Below are positions 35,784 to 42,485 of a stretch of 64,000 nt of DNA, piece after piece (the stretch's first letter is position 1; each line of letters starts with the position of its first letter). The notes under the pieces were generated by a model that worked only from the letters and a program-made list of their open reading frames with translations, was not told the origin of the DNA and did not search any database. The stretch comes from a virus: IMG/VR virus record IMGVR_UViG_3300024299_000010, positions 1 through 64,000 of that record; one strand, given 5' to 3'. The position numbers were made by a program, and so were the translations under genes.

Positions 35784-36359
35784 ATGACCAGCACAACTAT
35801 TTATACACCAATCACTCCAACATTTCTTTATATCAAGCAACACTCCATAACTGGTAAGAAATACTTTGGTAAAACTACTAGAGATCCCTATACATATCCA
35901 GGATCAGGGTTACATTGGAAACGACATATCAAAAAGCATGGTAAAGAATTCGTTGAAACCCTTTGGGTATCTGAACCATATTACGACACCAACATCACAG
36001 AAATTGCACTACAGTTATCTATTGAAAACAACATAGTAGAATCCAATCTTTGGGCAAATCTCATTCTTGAAAATGGTCTTGATGGTGGATTTGGTAATAC
36101 AGGCAAGAAACATTCCGAAGAATCTAAAGCCAAGATATCTGATGCTAATACTGGCAGTAAACGCTCTGACGAAACCAAAGCAAAGATGTCTGCTGCTAAA
36201 AATCATATATCTGACGAAACTAGAGCAAAGTTGTCAGCTGCTAATAAAGGTGTTGCTCAAGAAATAGTCCATTGCCCACACTGTTCCAAAAGTGGGGGCC
36301 TTAGCCTTATGAAAAGATGGCATTTCGACAACTGCAAATCTAAGATTTCATCGCTATGA
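35784..36359 (+). CDS. GIY-YIG homing endonuclease (Seg-like) between genes 59 and 32
   Basis: 191 residues. The N-terminus has the GIY-YIG pattern as FLYIKQH ... KYFGKTT, then PGSGLHWKRHIKKHGKEF. Residues of about 105-160 carry three NUMOD3-type DNA-binding repeats (HSEESKAKISDA, RSDETKAKMSAA, ISDETRAKLSAA). The C-terminus is a Cys/His finger (CPHC ... HFDNC). It is read opposite to its neighbours and overlaps the end of gene 59 by 6 bp. T4 carries segG, also GIY-YIG, next to gene 32. A second close relative is at 49983-50636. Confidence 0.85.
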   Translation: MTSTTIYTPITPTFLYIKQHSITGKKYFGKTTRDPYTYPGSGLHWKRHIKKHGKEFVETLWVSEPYYDTNITEIALQLSIENNIVESNLWANLILENGLDGGFGNTGKKHSEESKAKISDANTGSKRSDETKAKMSAAKNHISDETRAKLSAANKGVAQEIVHCPHCSKSGGLSLMKRWHFDNCKSKISSL

Positions 36360-36941
36360 CGAGAAAACTTTAAGTATAATATTTTTAAATTTATTATTAT
36401 CAATATTGATGAATGATCCGTACTTACGAATCTTCCTTGATATATCTGGCCACACAATGGTTTCTGTAATCTCTTTATCTGCTTTAGATAAAAACTTTGT
36501 TATGTGATTTAGTATCACTACAGTTTCAATTGATATCTCTTCTGATATCAAAGATGTTATCACAACAGGATGTCCGTTAGAACAATCAAATAATTTATCA
36601 AATGATCCTGCCGTGCTTTCAAGTTTACATATATCCTGTTCAAAGTTATATGCTAATGATTGTGTTCTCCTTTGCCAATCTTTAAACACTGCTTCATCGT
36701 TTATCATATCACCTATCCATTTGTTATCAGCAACAAACTGTGAAGCATAATAACCAATCAAATCATCTGTATCATCAAATTGCTTTCCTATCTTAGCAAA
36801 GAAATATTTATCCTTCCTCTTCCAGAATGTTTCTGGTTTTGTTGAGGTCTTGAAGTGATACTTAATACAATCATACGAGTCAGAGTCGAAATGTAACTTT
36901 ATAGATTGATATAACCTGAACGATGTAAATGGTTCGATCAT
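36354..36941 (-). CDS. 59: Helicase loader gp59-like
   Basis: 195 residues (T4 gp59: 217). The conserved run KRKDKYFFAKIGK and ADNKWIGDMIND align with T4 gp59 KRRDKYFF and DAWIGDI. gp59 loads the gp41 replicative helicase onto gp32-coated forks. It overlaps gene 33 by 4 nt upstream. Downstream, gene 32 is separated from it by the HEG, so the T4 order 33-59-32 is kept. Confidence 0.85.
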   Translation of the reverse strand: MIEPFTSFRLYQSIKLHFDSDSYDCIKYHFKTSTKPETFWKRKDKYFFAKIGKQFDDTDDLIGYYASQFVADNKWIGDMINDEAVFKDWQRRTQSLAYNFEQDICKLESTAGSFDKLFDCSNGHPVVITSLISEEISIETVVILNHITKFLSKADKEITETIVWPDISRKIRKYGSFINIDNNKFKNIILKVFSS

Positions 36942-37213
36942 AAAGGTAGAATGTGAGAATTGGATCTAAGTAATCTATTAGAAACTGCTTCTGCTTCAAT
37001 CTTGTGTAATAAAGATGGTGTAATCAATTTAGAAATCTCTGTGATCTCATACTCTAACTCATCACAGATATAAACACACGCAGCAATATAATCATATCCT
37101 TTTAAGATTTTCTCTTCTACCATATAAGAGAATTCCTTTGGTGTTAATGGTATCAATTCTAAATCTTTTTCAATCTGCTCAACCATATTTGTAGACATAT
37201 TAAACATCATCAT
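36938..37213 (-). CDS. 33: Late transcription coactivator gp33-like
   Basis: 91 residues from the first ATG at 37213 (T4 gp33: 112). The core LTPKEFSYMVEEKI, KGYDYIAACVYICDELEYEI and LHKIEAEAVSNRLL matches gp33. gp33 bridges RNA polymerase to the gp45 sliding clamp for late transcription, in line with the TATAAATA boxes in this window. Several methionines lie near the start, so the exact start is uncertain. It overlaps gene 59 by 4 nt. Confidence 0.75.
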   Translation of the reverse strand: MMMFNMSTNMVEQIEKDLELIPLTPKEFSYMVEEKILKGYDYIAACVYICDELEYEITEISKLITPSLLHKIEAEAVSNRLLRSNSHILPL

Positions 37214-37214
37214 A

Positions 37215-38363
37215 TTATGCAAACACCCTTAAAATTATAGTATCGGAATTAATTCTACCATTTGGAACACTAACCTTTGTTGTCAATAATTTCCATGCAG
37301 TATCAATTTGTTTAATTGTTTTCTTTTGTGCAATTGTTAAGAACTCTTCCGGTTTCCTTAACTTAGTTTTCCTTGACACATCACTCACGTTCTGTAATGT
37401 TGTACCCTTAACTTCAAACCCCTTAGAGGACGTAGAAACATATTCTGATATTTCACGAGTCTTAGAGTTGAATACAAACAATCTCATTGCACCAATGATG
37501 GAACTAACTTGGATAGATGATATTTTAAATTCCAAACTCTCTTTTTGATATTTAAGTTTCTCCAATTGTTTGCTAACCGATTTAGGTTTTACCACTCTAG
37601 TTTTACGAACTGCCTTAGATGCTGATAATACTTTATCCAAATCCCCTAACATTACGTTAATAATATCAATTCTCTTTCTGATAATTCTTCTTATAATATG
37701 TGAATACCCTTCAACAGCTTGTTCACATGTATTATTAAAGGCATCTGAATATTCAGATAACCAAGTCATAAGTCTTGCTCTTACAGGAGGCACAGATGCT
37801 CCAGTTAAACCATGACCCTTAAATGCTGTATATAGATCTAGTTTAGATACATCCTTTTTATTATCAATCCAAGAATCTTCTATAGTGTCTAGATCAATCA
37901 TCACGGTTTTATTGATTTTATTCAATAGTCTTTCTTTAGGACTTATTACAATAATAGGTTTTGCATCAATAGTAGTTTCTTTGATAAGGGATTTACCTTT
38001 TATTATAGATGAGATTAAAAAGTTTGATATCGCTTTATCACCATCATAAAATATTTCAATATCCTTTGTGCCGTTTTTAACTGTTCTTGGTTTAAATGTA
38101 TTACTCAAAGCATATTTCCAATGGATACAAGCTGCAATATGAGTATTCATGGTGAATACATATTCGGGACATGCTGAAATATATTTTTGATCTTCCTTAG
38201 AACAGGTTTGATGGATATAATCTTTTATAATAGTTGATATCACTTTCTTATCAATATCGGTATGAATATACCTTTTAAATTTTTCAAAGGTATCGGTAGG
38301 AGCACCCGCTAAACCAGTTTTGATTCTGGTAACAACCTTTTTCTTCTTTTTAACAATAGCCAT
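37215..38363 (-). CDS. Conserved hypothetical protein upstream of gene 33
   Basis: 382 residues, lysine-rich. The start is very basic (AIVKKKKKVVTRIK). The middle has helical regions (SHIIRRIIRKRIDIINVML, KQLEKLKYQKESLEFKI). I do not recognise a domain. T4 has dsbA at this place, but this is four times longer. Its promoter and leader belong to a 78-bp segment repeated exactly 176 bp upstream. Early expression is likely; a DNA- or RNA-binding role is suggested only by the charge. Confidence 0.7.
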   Translation of the reverse strand: MAIVKKKKKVVTRIKTGLAGAPTDTFEKFKRYIHTDIDKKVISTIIKDYIHQTCSKEDQKYISACPEYVFTMNTHIAACIHWKYALSNTFKPRTVKNGTKDIEIFYDGDKAISNFLISSIIKGKSLIKETTIDAKPIIVISPKERLLNKINKTVMIDLDTIEDSWIDNKKDVSKLDLYTAFKGHGLTGASVPPVRARLMTWLSEYSDAFNNTCEQAVEGYSHIIRRIIRKRIDIINVMLGDLDKVLSASKAVRKTRVVKPKSVSKQLEKLKYQKESLEFKISSIQVSSIIGAMRLFVFNSKTREISEYVSTSSKGFEVKGTTLQNVSDVSRKTKLRKPEEFLTIAQKKTIKQIDTAWKLLTTKVSVPNGRINSDTIILRVFA

Positions 38364-38438
38364 AATATATTTCCTGTATTTCTCAATTAAGTAAGACTAA
38401 TTATACCTTATCTAGAACTAGATGTCAAGTTTTATTTT
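38361..38438. repeat. Early promoter/ribosome-site cassette, copy 1 (78 bp, exact)
   Basis: Identical over 78 bp to 38537-38614, including start codon, ribosome site (CAGGAAA), TATAAT, TTGACA and the upstream AT-rich tract. Confidence 0.92.
38400..38428 (-). promoter_or_regulatory. Sigma70 promoter for the 382-residue gene
   Basis: TTGACA (38423-38428), 17 bp, TATAAT (38400-38405), followed by TAGTCTTAC, the common start region of this promoter family. Confidence 0.88.
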
Positions 38439-38539
38439 TCATCATCTGATATATCATCATAATCTATAATCAAATCGATTTCGTCTTGATTAAATTCTTC
38501 ACGATAAACTTCGTATTCGTAATATTCATCTTCATTCAT
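38432..38539 (-). CDS. Small acidic protein
   Basis: 35 residues, begins MNEDEYYEYEVYREEF and ends DYDDISDDEK: about half acidic residues. CAGGAAA lies before the ATG and a perfect promoter precedes it. Its stop lies just upstream of the next promoter. Small acidic early proteins of phages often bind host enzymes or mimic DNA; no specific function can be given. Confidence 0.65.
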   Translation of the reverse strand: MNEDEYYEYEVYREEFNQDEIDLIIDYDDISDDEK

Positions 38540-38614
38540 AATATATTTCCTGTATTTCTCAATTAAGTAAGACTAATTATACCTTATCTAGAACTAGATG
38601 TCAAGTTTTATTTT
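38537..38614. repeat. Early promoter/ribosome-site cassette, copy 2 (78 bp, exact)
   Basis: Second exact copy of the segment at 38361-38438; the two flank the 35-residue acidic gene. Confidence 0.92.
38576..38604 (-). promoter_or_regulatory. Sigma70 promoter for the 35-residue gene
   Basis: TTGACA (38599-38604), 17 bp, TATAAT (38576-38581), in the repeated cassette. Confidence 0.88.
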
Positions 38615-38768
38615 AGTCAGGAATTGCTTCAGGGTTGTCCCAATAGAAATCGCTTAGTTGTTGTGGTGTAAATGCTTCAAGATCATAATCATCGTTGTCA
38701 TCTAATGGTAGATCTTTGTAACTACATTCAAAGGTCTTTGTTAAATCTTTTTTGTTTTCACTGTTCAT
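38613..38768 (-). CDS. Small acidic protein
   Basis: 51 residues, begins MNSENKKDLTKTFECSYK, with LDDNDDYDLEAF and LSDFYWDNPEAIPD. Strongly acidic in the middle. It has its own promoter at 38803-38831. No family recognised. Confidence 0.65.
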   Translation of the reverse strand: MNSENKKDLTKTFECSYKDLPLDDNDDYDLEAFTPQQLSDFYWDNPEAIPD

Positions 38769-38802
38769 AATATTTATTTCCTATCTTTTTAAAGTATAGG
38801 TA

Positions 38803-38831
38803 ATTATAACCTAAATCGACATCCATGTCAA
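38803..38831 (-). promoter_or_regulatory. Sigma70 promoter for the 51-residue gene
   Basis: TTGACA (38826-38831), 17 bp, TATAAT (38803-38808), with AATAAGTG upstream. Confidence 0.85.
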
Positions 38832-38843
38832 CACTTATTTTCC

Positions 38844-39086
38844 TTATTTTAGAACTTTAAACTCCGTCACAGAATCTATCCTGAATGATCTCCAATCTTC
38901 AGTAATAATGTCATAAACCGCAATGGTTTCGTCAGACATTTTTCTAGTTGATGTTCCTTTAGGTTTTTTATCTTCAGGGATTGCTTCTGCTTGAAGTGTA
39001 CAGGTCATTACCCTTGTATATCCATCAACTTTAGTAAAGGTTACCTCGCATATGTTAGATTTTAAAAGGTTTCTATAGTCATTCAT
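38844..39086 (-). CDS. WYL-like/SH3-fold small protein
   Basis: 80 residues from the ATG at 39086, one base after the stop of the gene upstream; a longer in-frame start would overlap that gene entirely. The end (DETIAVYDIITEDWRSFRID, SVTEFKVL) resembles the WYL_2-type Sm-like SH3 barrel common in T4-like phages. The first half is VTFTKVDGYTRVMTCTL. Such domains often bind nucleic acid or ligands; the role here is unknown. Confidence 0.6.
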   Translation of the reverse strand: MNDYRNLLKSNICEVTFTKVDGYTRVMTCTLQAEAIPEDKKPKGTSTRKMSDETIAVYDIITEDWRSFRIDSVTEFKVLK

Positions 39087-39087
39087 A

Positions 39088-39354
39088 TCAGTTCCACTCA
39101 TTGTCAATTTTAGTTGTTTCATTATATACATCACTATAATGGGTTTTTGCAAAAGATTCAGAATCTTTCCAAACATTATGGTTCACATCTAACTTCGCTA
39201 AGTTATTATTAATAGTCATTTCAGACTTTAGGAAGTTCTTATATGCCTTGGATGTTCTTGGAAGTTTATTCTTTGATGTTAGTTTAGTTTTAAACTCAGA
39301 TTTTGAATTTAGGTTATTCACTGCGTTTCTTATTAAGTCAATACGATTCTTCAT
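39088..39354 (-). CDS. Hypothetical small basic protein
   Basis: 88 residues, rich in Lys and Asn. KNRIDLIRNAVNNLNSKSEF and SKAYKNFLKSEM are helical. It overlaps the gene upstream by 17 nt and the next gene starts 1 nt after its stop, so the three form a translational unit. No family recognised. Confidence 0.6.
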   Translation of the reverse strand: MKNRIDLIRNAVNNLNSKSEFKTKLTSKNKLPRTSKAYKNFLKSEMTINNNLAKLDVNHNVWKDSESFAKTHYSDVYNETTKIDNEWN

Positions 39355-39517
39355 TATATAATTCTCTTGTTAGATCTCTAGTTGGTTTGCATTTTAACGA
39401 ACCCTTTGATGTTATTTCTAGTATACTATTTTTAGAATCTATAACATCGCTTTGTGTAAATTTTTGAATCTTTGAATTTACATCACTTTTAAAATTGTCG
39501 TCACATTTAAAATTCAT
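39338..39517 (-). CDS. Hypothetical small protein
   Basis: 59 residues, begins MNFKCDDNFKSDVNSKIQ and ends TRELYNEESY. A strong AGGAGA stands 4 nt before the ATG, and a promoter lies 30 bp upstream. First gene of a three-gene early unit with the two ORFs to its left. No family recognised. Confidence 0.65.
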   Translation of the reverse strand: MNFKCDDNFKSDVNSKIQKFTQSDVIDSKNSILEITSKGSLKCKPTRDLTRELYNEESY

Positions 39518-39545
39518 CGCTCTCCTAATTATTGATTATGTTATA

Positions 39546-39574
39546 ATTATAGCATATCATCCTTTAAAAGTCAA
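39546..39574 (-). promoter_or_regulatory. Sigma70 promoter
   Basis: TTGACT (39569-39574), 17 bp, TATAAT (39546-39551), 29 bp upstream of the 59-residue gene. Confidence 0.75.
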
Positions 39575-39756
39575 CTCTTATTTCCATTTTGTGAAACAGT
39601 AAGATTATCCTGTCCCTCTAGAAGAAGAACGGGTATTCTCATTTCTTGATATGCCTGTTGATTGTGGTGTGATCCGTATTTCTCAACGAACTCCACGTAT
39701 GATAGAACAAGTGAATCTTGCTCCATGTCAATGATATAATCTGTAATTTTACTCAT
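39571..39756 (-). CDS. Hypothetical small protein
   Basis: 61 residues from the ATG at 39756 (begins MSKITDYIIDMEQDSL). An in-frame TTG at 39780 is too close to the predicted transcription start to be used. The phrase SLVLSYVEFVEKYGSHHNQQ suggests an alpha-helical protein. No family recognised. Confidence 0.55.
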   Translation of the reverse strand: MSKITDYIIDMEQDSLVLSYVEFVEKYGSHHNQQAYQEMRIPVLLLEGQDNLTVSQNGNKS

Positions 39757-39786
39757 AAAATATATATATTCCCATTTCAAAATACT

Positions 39787-39815
39787 ATTATACTATAGTA
39801 TTGAGGTGATGTCAA
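39787..39815 (-). promoter_or_regulatory. Sigma70 promoter
   Basis: TTGACA (39810-39815), 17 bp, TATAAT (39787-39792), upstream of the 61-residue gene and just after the endolysin stop. Confidence 0.85.
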
Positions 39816-39830
39816 GCGAATAATTTTAAA

Positions 39831-40205
39831 TTAGTGTTTTATTTGAAAATGTGGTCCATCCGGAAAGTTTTTCCAATCGGCACCACATTCGATTTCAACA
39901 CCAAGTTCTGAAGCAGCAACCTTCATAGCATCTGCCAGTTTATGATATAAAGGCCAATCCCACCTAACCTCTGTTCCTATGTACGCAACAAGATCAACTG
40001 CCATTCCTGTTAAATGCCGACTTCTCATTGTCTTGCTTGCACCTCTATCAAATAACTTTTGCTGTCTTTCAAGTGACCTTACACCCTCAGTTACACCAAA
40101 GTCTATTTCAGTTATTTCTATTGCTCTTTTTACAACACTTTGTAATCCTTCATCTACCCCAATCAGTTTCTTCTTAGACCTTCTACTTAACTTGAATTTA
40201 CTCAT
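39831..40205 (-). CDS. Endolysin, M15-type L-alanyl-D-glutamate/D-Ala peptidase
   Basis: 124 residues. Motifs TEGVRSLERQQKLFDRGAS, RHLTGMAVDL (H-x3-G-x-A-x-D type) and GPHFQI supply the zinc ligands and catalytic acid of VanY/T5-endolysin-type M15 peptidases. It has no signal sequence or membrane segment, so it would need a holin. It overlaps the stop of the 48-residue gene upstream in ATGA. It cleaves the peptide part of peptidoglycan for host lysis. Spanins are encoded at 49.4-51.1 kb. Confidence 0.85.
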   Translation of the reverse strand: MSKFKLSRRSKKKLIGVDEGLQSVVKRAIEITEIDFGVTEGVRSLERQQKLFDRGASKTMRSRHLTGMAVDLVAYIGTEVRWDWPLYHKLADAMKVAASELGVEIECGADWKNFPDGPHFQIKH

Positions 40206-40348
40206 GATACATCATCCTCTATTTTAGATTCTTCAGGTTTAGGTTCTTCGGTTTTACCAAAGATTTTATCCCAATTGTCTTCGAATTGTTTTCGGTCACT
40301 TTGTTTTCTAGGGGAACTTCCTTTTCCCCCATGCCAACTTTTTGTCAT
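40202..40348 (-). CDS. Conserved small phage protein
   Basis: 48 residues, begins MTKSWHGGKGSSPRK and continues DRKQFEDNWDKIFGK. The pattern SWHGGKGS...NWDKIF is conserved among T4-like and other marine phages, but its function is unknown. Its TGA overlaps the endolysin ATG by the ATGA quartet. Confidence 0.75.
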   Translation of the reverse strand: MTKSWHGGKGSSPRKQSDRKQFEDNWDKIFGKTEEPKPEESKIEDDVS

Positions 40349-40350
40349 AA

Positions 40351-40614
40351 CTAACCTTTATAAATTTTTAGTAAATGTGTTTCAAATTGCTCTACCTTTT
40401 CTAAACGATTCGGCCATAGTATATATTCCTTTTCAGGGTTCTTTTTGAGATTATTAAGTAATGGCACCACAGCATTGTATAGTGCATCAATTTTAGTTTG
40501 TAGATCTAATGCTGTACTTTCGGTTTTAAGAACTTGATTAGTTGCTTGTTGCACAATATCAAGTTCTGCCTCATCTACAGCGGTAAATCCAAAATCGAAT
40601 ATATCATCTATCAT
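40351..40614 (-). CDS. Conserved T4-like hypothetical protein
   Basis: 87 residues: DDIFDFGFTAVDEAEL at the start, then a coiled helix, then YNAVVPLLNNLKKNPEKEYI and LWPNRLEKVEQFETHLLKIY. The two blocks are conserved in marine T4-like phages. Function unknown. It overlaps the ClpP stop by 11 nt and lies 2 nt before the 48-residue gene. Confidence 0.75.
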   Translation of the reverse strand: MIDDIFDFGFTAVDEAELDIVQQATNQVLKTESTALDLQTKIDALYNAVVPLLNNLKKNPEKEYILWPNRLEKVEQFETHLLKIYKG

Positions 40615-41284
40615 CTAGTTTCCCACAACATTTTTTAGGTTTAACTTCTTCTTCTTCTTCAATGAAATCATCATCAAAATCATCGAACATGTTATCACCT
40701 TCTTCTTCATTATCTTCACTATACAATTCATTGATTAAATTTAGTCTAGCAATAACTTCATCAGAATCCATCCAAATATCTTTATTATTTAGGATAGATT
40801 CGATTTCAACTTCAGTTAAGAAGTCTTCATATATCTCTCTTAATAGTTTTTCTGACCACTTCTTTTCGTGTATAATATTATCATACATTTCCCCACCCTT
40901 GCCAATAGTACCACCAGAATAATTGTGGAACATAAACATAGAATGATCTGATACTTCATAACTAGAACCTTGAAGAAATATCATTGTAGCAGCAGACATA
41001 CAAGCACCTTCAACAGAACAAATGACACTTGCTTCTGTTTCTTGAATAGATCTTATCATTTGAATAGCAGTGAATAAATCACCACCAAACGAATTGATAT
41101 GTATCCTAACGATATCACCCTTAACAGCATTTCTGATTGTATCAAACCAATCAATATACTCAGATGCTTCTGCTATTTCACCTAATAGATAAAACTCGTG
41201 AAGTGCTCCACCTAAAGGTCTATTTAAAAAACTATTGGACTTTTGATCAGATCCCAAAATCATCCCTATACTTTCACTTCCCAT
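40604..41284 (-). CDS. clpP: ClpP-like serine protease
   Basis: 226 residues from the ATG at 41284 (TAGGA 7 nt upstream). The ClpP/crotonase core is clear: IVRIHINSFGGDLFTAIQM, catalytic Ser in GACMSAATM (about residue 97), His in MFMFHNYSGG (about 120) and an Asp near 169-173 (NKDIWMDSDE). The C-terminal 35 residues are acidic and end in KPKKCCGKLDD, outside the usual ClpP length. No Clp ATPase is seen nearby, so it may pair with a host ATPase or process phage proteins by itself. It lies between FeoA-like and early hypothetical genes. Confidence 0.85.
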   Translation of the reverse strand: MGSESIGMILGSDQKSNSFLNRPLGGALHEFYLLGEIAEASEYIDWFDTIRNAVKGDIVRIHINSFGGDLFTAIQMIRSIQETEASVICSVEGACMSAATMIFLQGSSYEVSDHSMFMFHNYSGGTIGKGGEMYDNIIHEKKWSEKLLREIYEDFLTEVEIESILNNKDIWMDSDEVIARLNLINELYSEDNEEEGDNMFDDFDDDFIEEEEEVKPKKCCGKLDDR

Positions 41285-41303
41285 ATTATATCCTATCTTA
41301 TAA

Positions 41304-41498
41304 TTAAGTTTCTTCAACTGTTAATGTATCCCATTCACTTGCACGGATACTTATAAAACAACCACGAACCATCACCTCAATAGGATCTCCTAAAGGTGCT
41401 ACTCTTATAACCTCAACAATAGTATATGGTGTCATACCGAAAGCTAATAACTTCTTTCTGATATCACTCTTAGCAATCTTTAGTATTTTATATTTCAT
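41304..41498 (-). CDS. FeoA-domain protein
   Basis: 64 residues. LLAFGMTPYTIVEVIRVAPL and GDPIEVMVRGCFISIRASE follow the FeoA signature (LGMxPGxxVEVxxxAPLGDPxxxxxRGxxxSLR) over the whole length. In bacteria FeoA is a small SH3-like partner of the ferrous iron transporter FeoB. No FeoB is present. The gene precedes clpP by 19 nt and follows the GroES-like gene. Whether it modulates host iron uptake or was reused is unknown. Confidence 0.75.
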   Translation of the reverse strand: MKYKILKIAKSDIRKKLLAFGMTPYTIVEVIRVAPLGDPIEVMVRGCFISIRASEWDTLTVEET

Positions 41499-41564
41499 AA
41501 ATTAGGATATCTTCGACCAAGCATCCCCAGTCCTATCGACTTCAATCATTGCCGTATATTTAAT

Positions 41565-41831
41565 TTACCTTTGTATAACCGCTATGATAAACTCTTCAGA
41601 GATAACGACACGTTGTTCACCATCAACTTTCACTGGTGTACTCTTTGCCCAATCTAATAAGATTTCATCACCCACAGCAACCTCATTCACTTCTGATCCA
41701 ATCTCAAGCACTCTACCAGTTTCATTATCAGACATACCAGAAGTACCTTCAATAATAATTCCTGATGATGTTGTTTTTACACGTTCAATGTTTGCTACTA
41801 ATACATTCTTTTTCAATGGTGCAAATTTCAT
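41565..41831 (-). CDS. GroES-like co-chaperonin (functional analogue of gp31)
   Basis: 88 residues. KFAPLKKNVLVANIERVKTT, SGIIIEGT, ETGRVLEIGSEV and VAVGDEILLDWAKSTPVKVD are diagnostic of GroES. The mobile loop (KTTSSGIIIEG) is present. T4 uses gp31 to adapt GroEL to fold gp23; this protein would do that work here. It lies between the FeoA-like gene and the 191-residue gene. Confidence 0.9.
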   Translation of the reverse strand: MKFAPLKKNVLVANIERVKTTSSGIIIEGTSGMSDNETGRVLEIGSEVNEVAVGDEILLDWAKSTPVKVDGEQRVVISEEFIIAVIQR

Positions 41832-41846
41832 AATTTATCTCACTTT

Positions 41847-41879
41847 TTAGTTTTTATAAAAATCTTTAAATCCTAACAT
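41847..41879 (-). other. Ten-codon ORF duplicating an internal piece of the upstream gene
   Basis: ATG opens M-L-G-F-K-D-F-Y-K-N and a stop, with GAGG just upstream. The first 21 nt are identical to the codons for MLGFKDF inside the 191-residue gene 200 bp upstream. It is either a remnant of a duplicated gene start or a tiny ORF. Confidence 0.45.
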
Positions 41880-41882
41880 ACC

Positions 41883-42458
41883 TCAATCATCGACTGTCTT
41901 GACAGATTCCTTTAATTTGACAGGCATTCCCTTTACTAGTCGAATAACACTCTTGGCATTGTGTCCTTTACCAATGCGTTTAGCATCAGCATCATCTTTA
42001 GCAATGAACTTACGGACTTGTCCATTACGCATCATCATTTCGTATTGACCTTCTATTATAAAATCTTTAAATCCTAACATGCCTTCAACTGCTAATACTT
42101 TATCACCAGTTTTAAAACCTTTTTTTCTCATTACTGTTTTAGCAACAAGATTTACTTCTTTATTCTTTTTATCATATTCAATATGAACTGGGATGTTAAT
42201 ATCAGTACTCATTGATTTCACTAACTCTTCAACCTCTTTACCACCACCAACTTTAGATATTTTTTTACCAAACTTCTTATACAGATCTTTATATATGCCC
42301 ACCAATTCATCGGGTGTAATCTGTTTCTTATTTCTTGCATCATTTAATCTATCAAAGAAATGTTTAGTAAACACAACATCAACTCCAAGTTGGTCGAATA
42401 TTTTATCAAGAGATTTCTCTATGACATTAAGTTGTGACTTTGTGATTTTATCATCCAT
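41883..42458 (-). CDS. Conserved phage protein, probable two-module fusion
   Basis: 191 residues. The first 125 residues (VDVVFTKHFFDRLNDARNKK, ITPDELVGIYKDLYKK, INIPVHIEYDKKNKEVNLVA) match a conserved marine phage protein of unknown role. The last 66 start with MLGFKDFIIEGQYEMMMRNG, which looks like an independent gene start with a capsid-targeting-type peptide. The two parts are joined in one frame. A late box lies about 40 bp upstream. Confidence 0.65.
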   Translation of the reverse strand: MDDKITKSQLNVIEKSLDKIFDQLGVDVVFTKHFFDRLNDARNKKQITPDELVGIYKDLYKKFGKKISKVGGGKEVEELVKSMSTDINIPVHIEYDKKNKEVNLVAKTVMRKKGFKTGDKVLAVEGMLGFKDFIIEGQYEMMMRNGQVRKFIAKDDADAKRIGKGHNAKSVIRLVKGMPVKLKESVKTVDD

Positions 42459-42485
42459 ACTAGTTATCCTATTTATTATTTATTA

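Noticed and set aside
41500-41564. 15-codon ORF ahead of the FeoA-like gene
   Set aside because: ATG with weak ribosome site and no recognisable sequence; overlaps nothing conserved and is too short to support.
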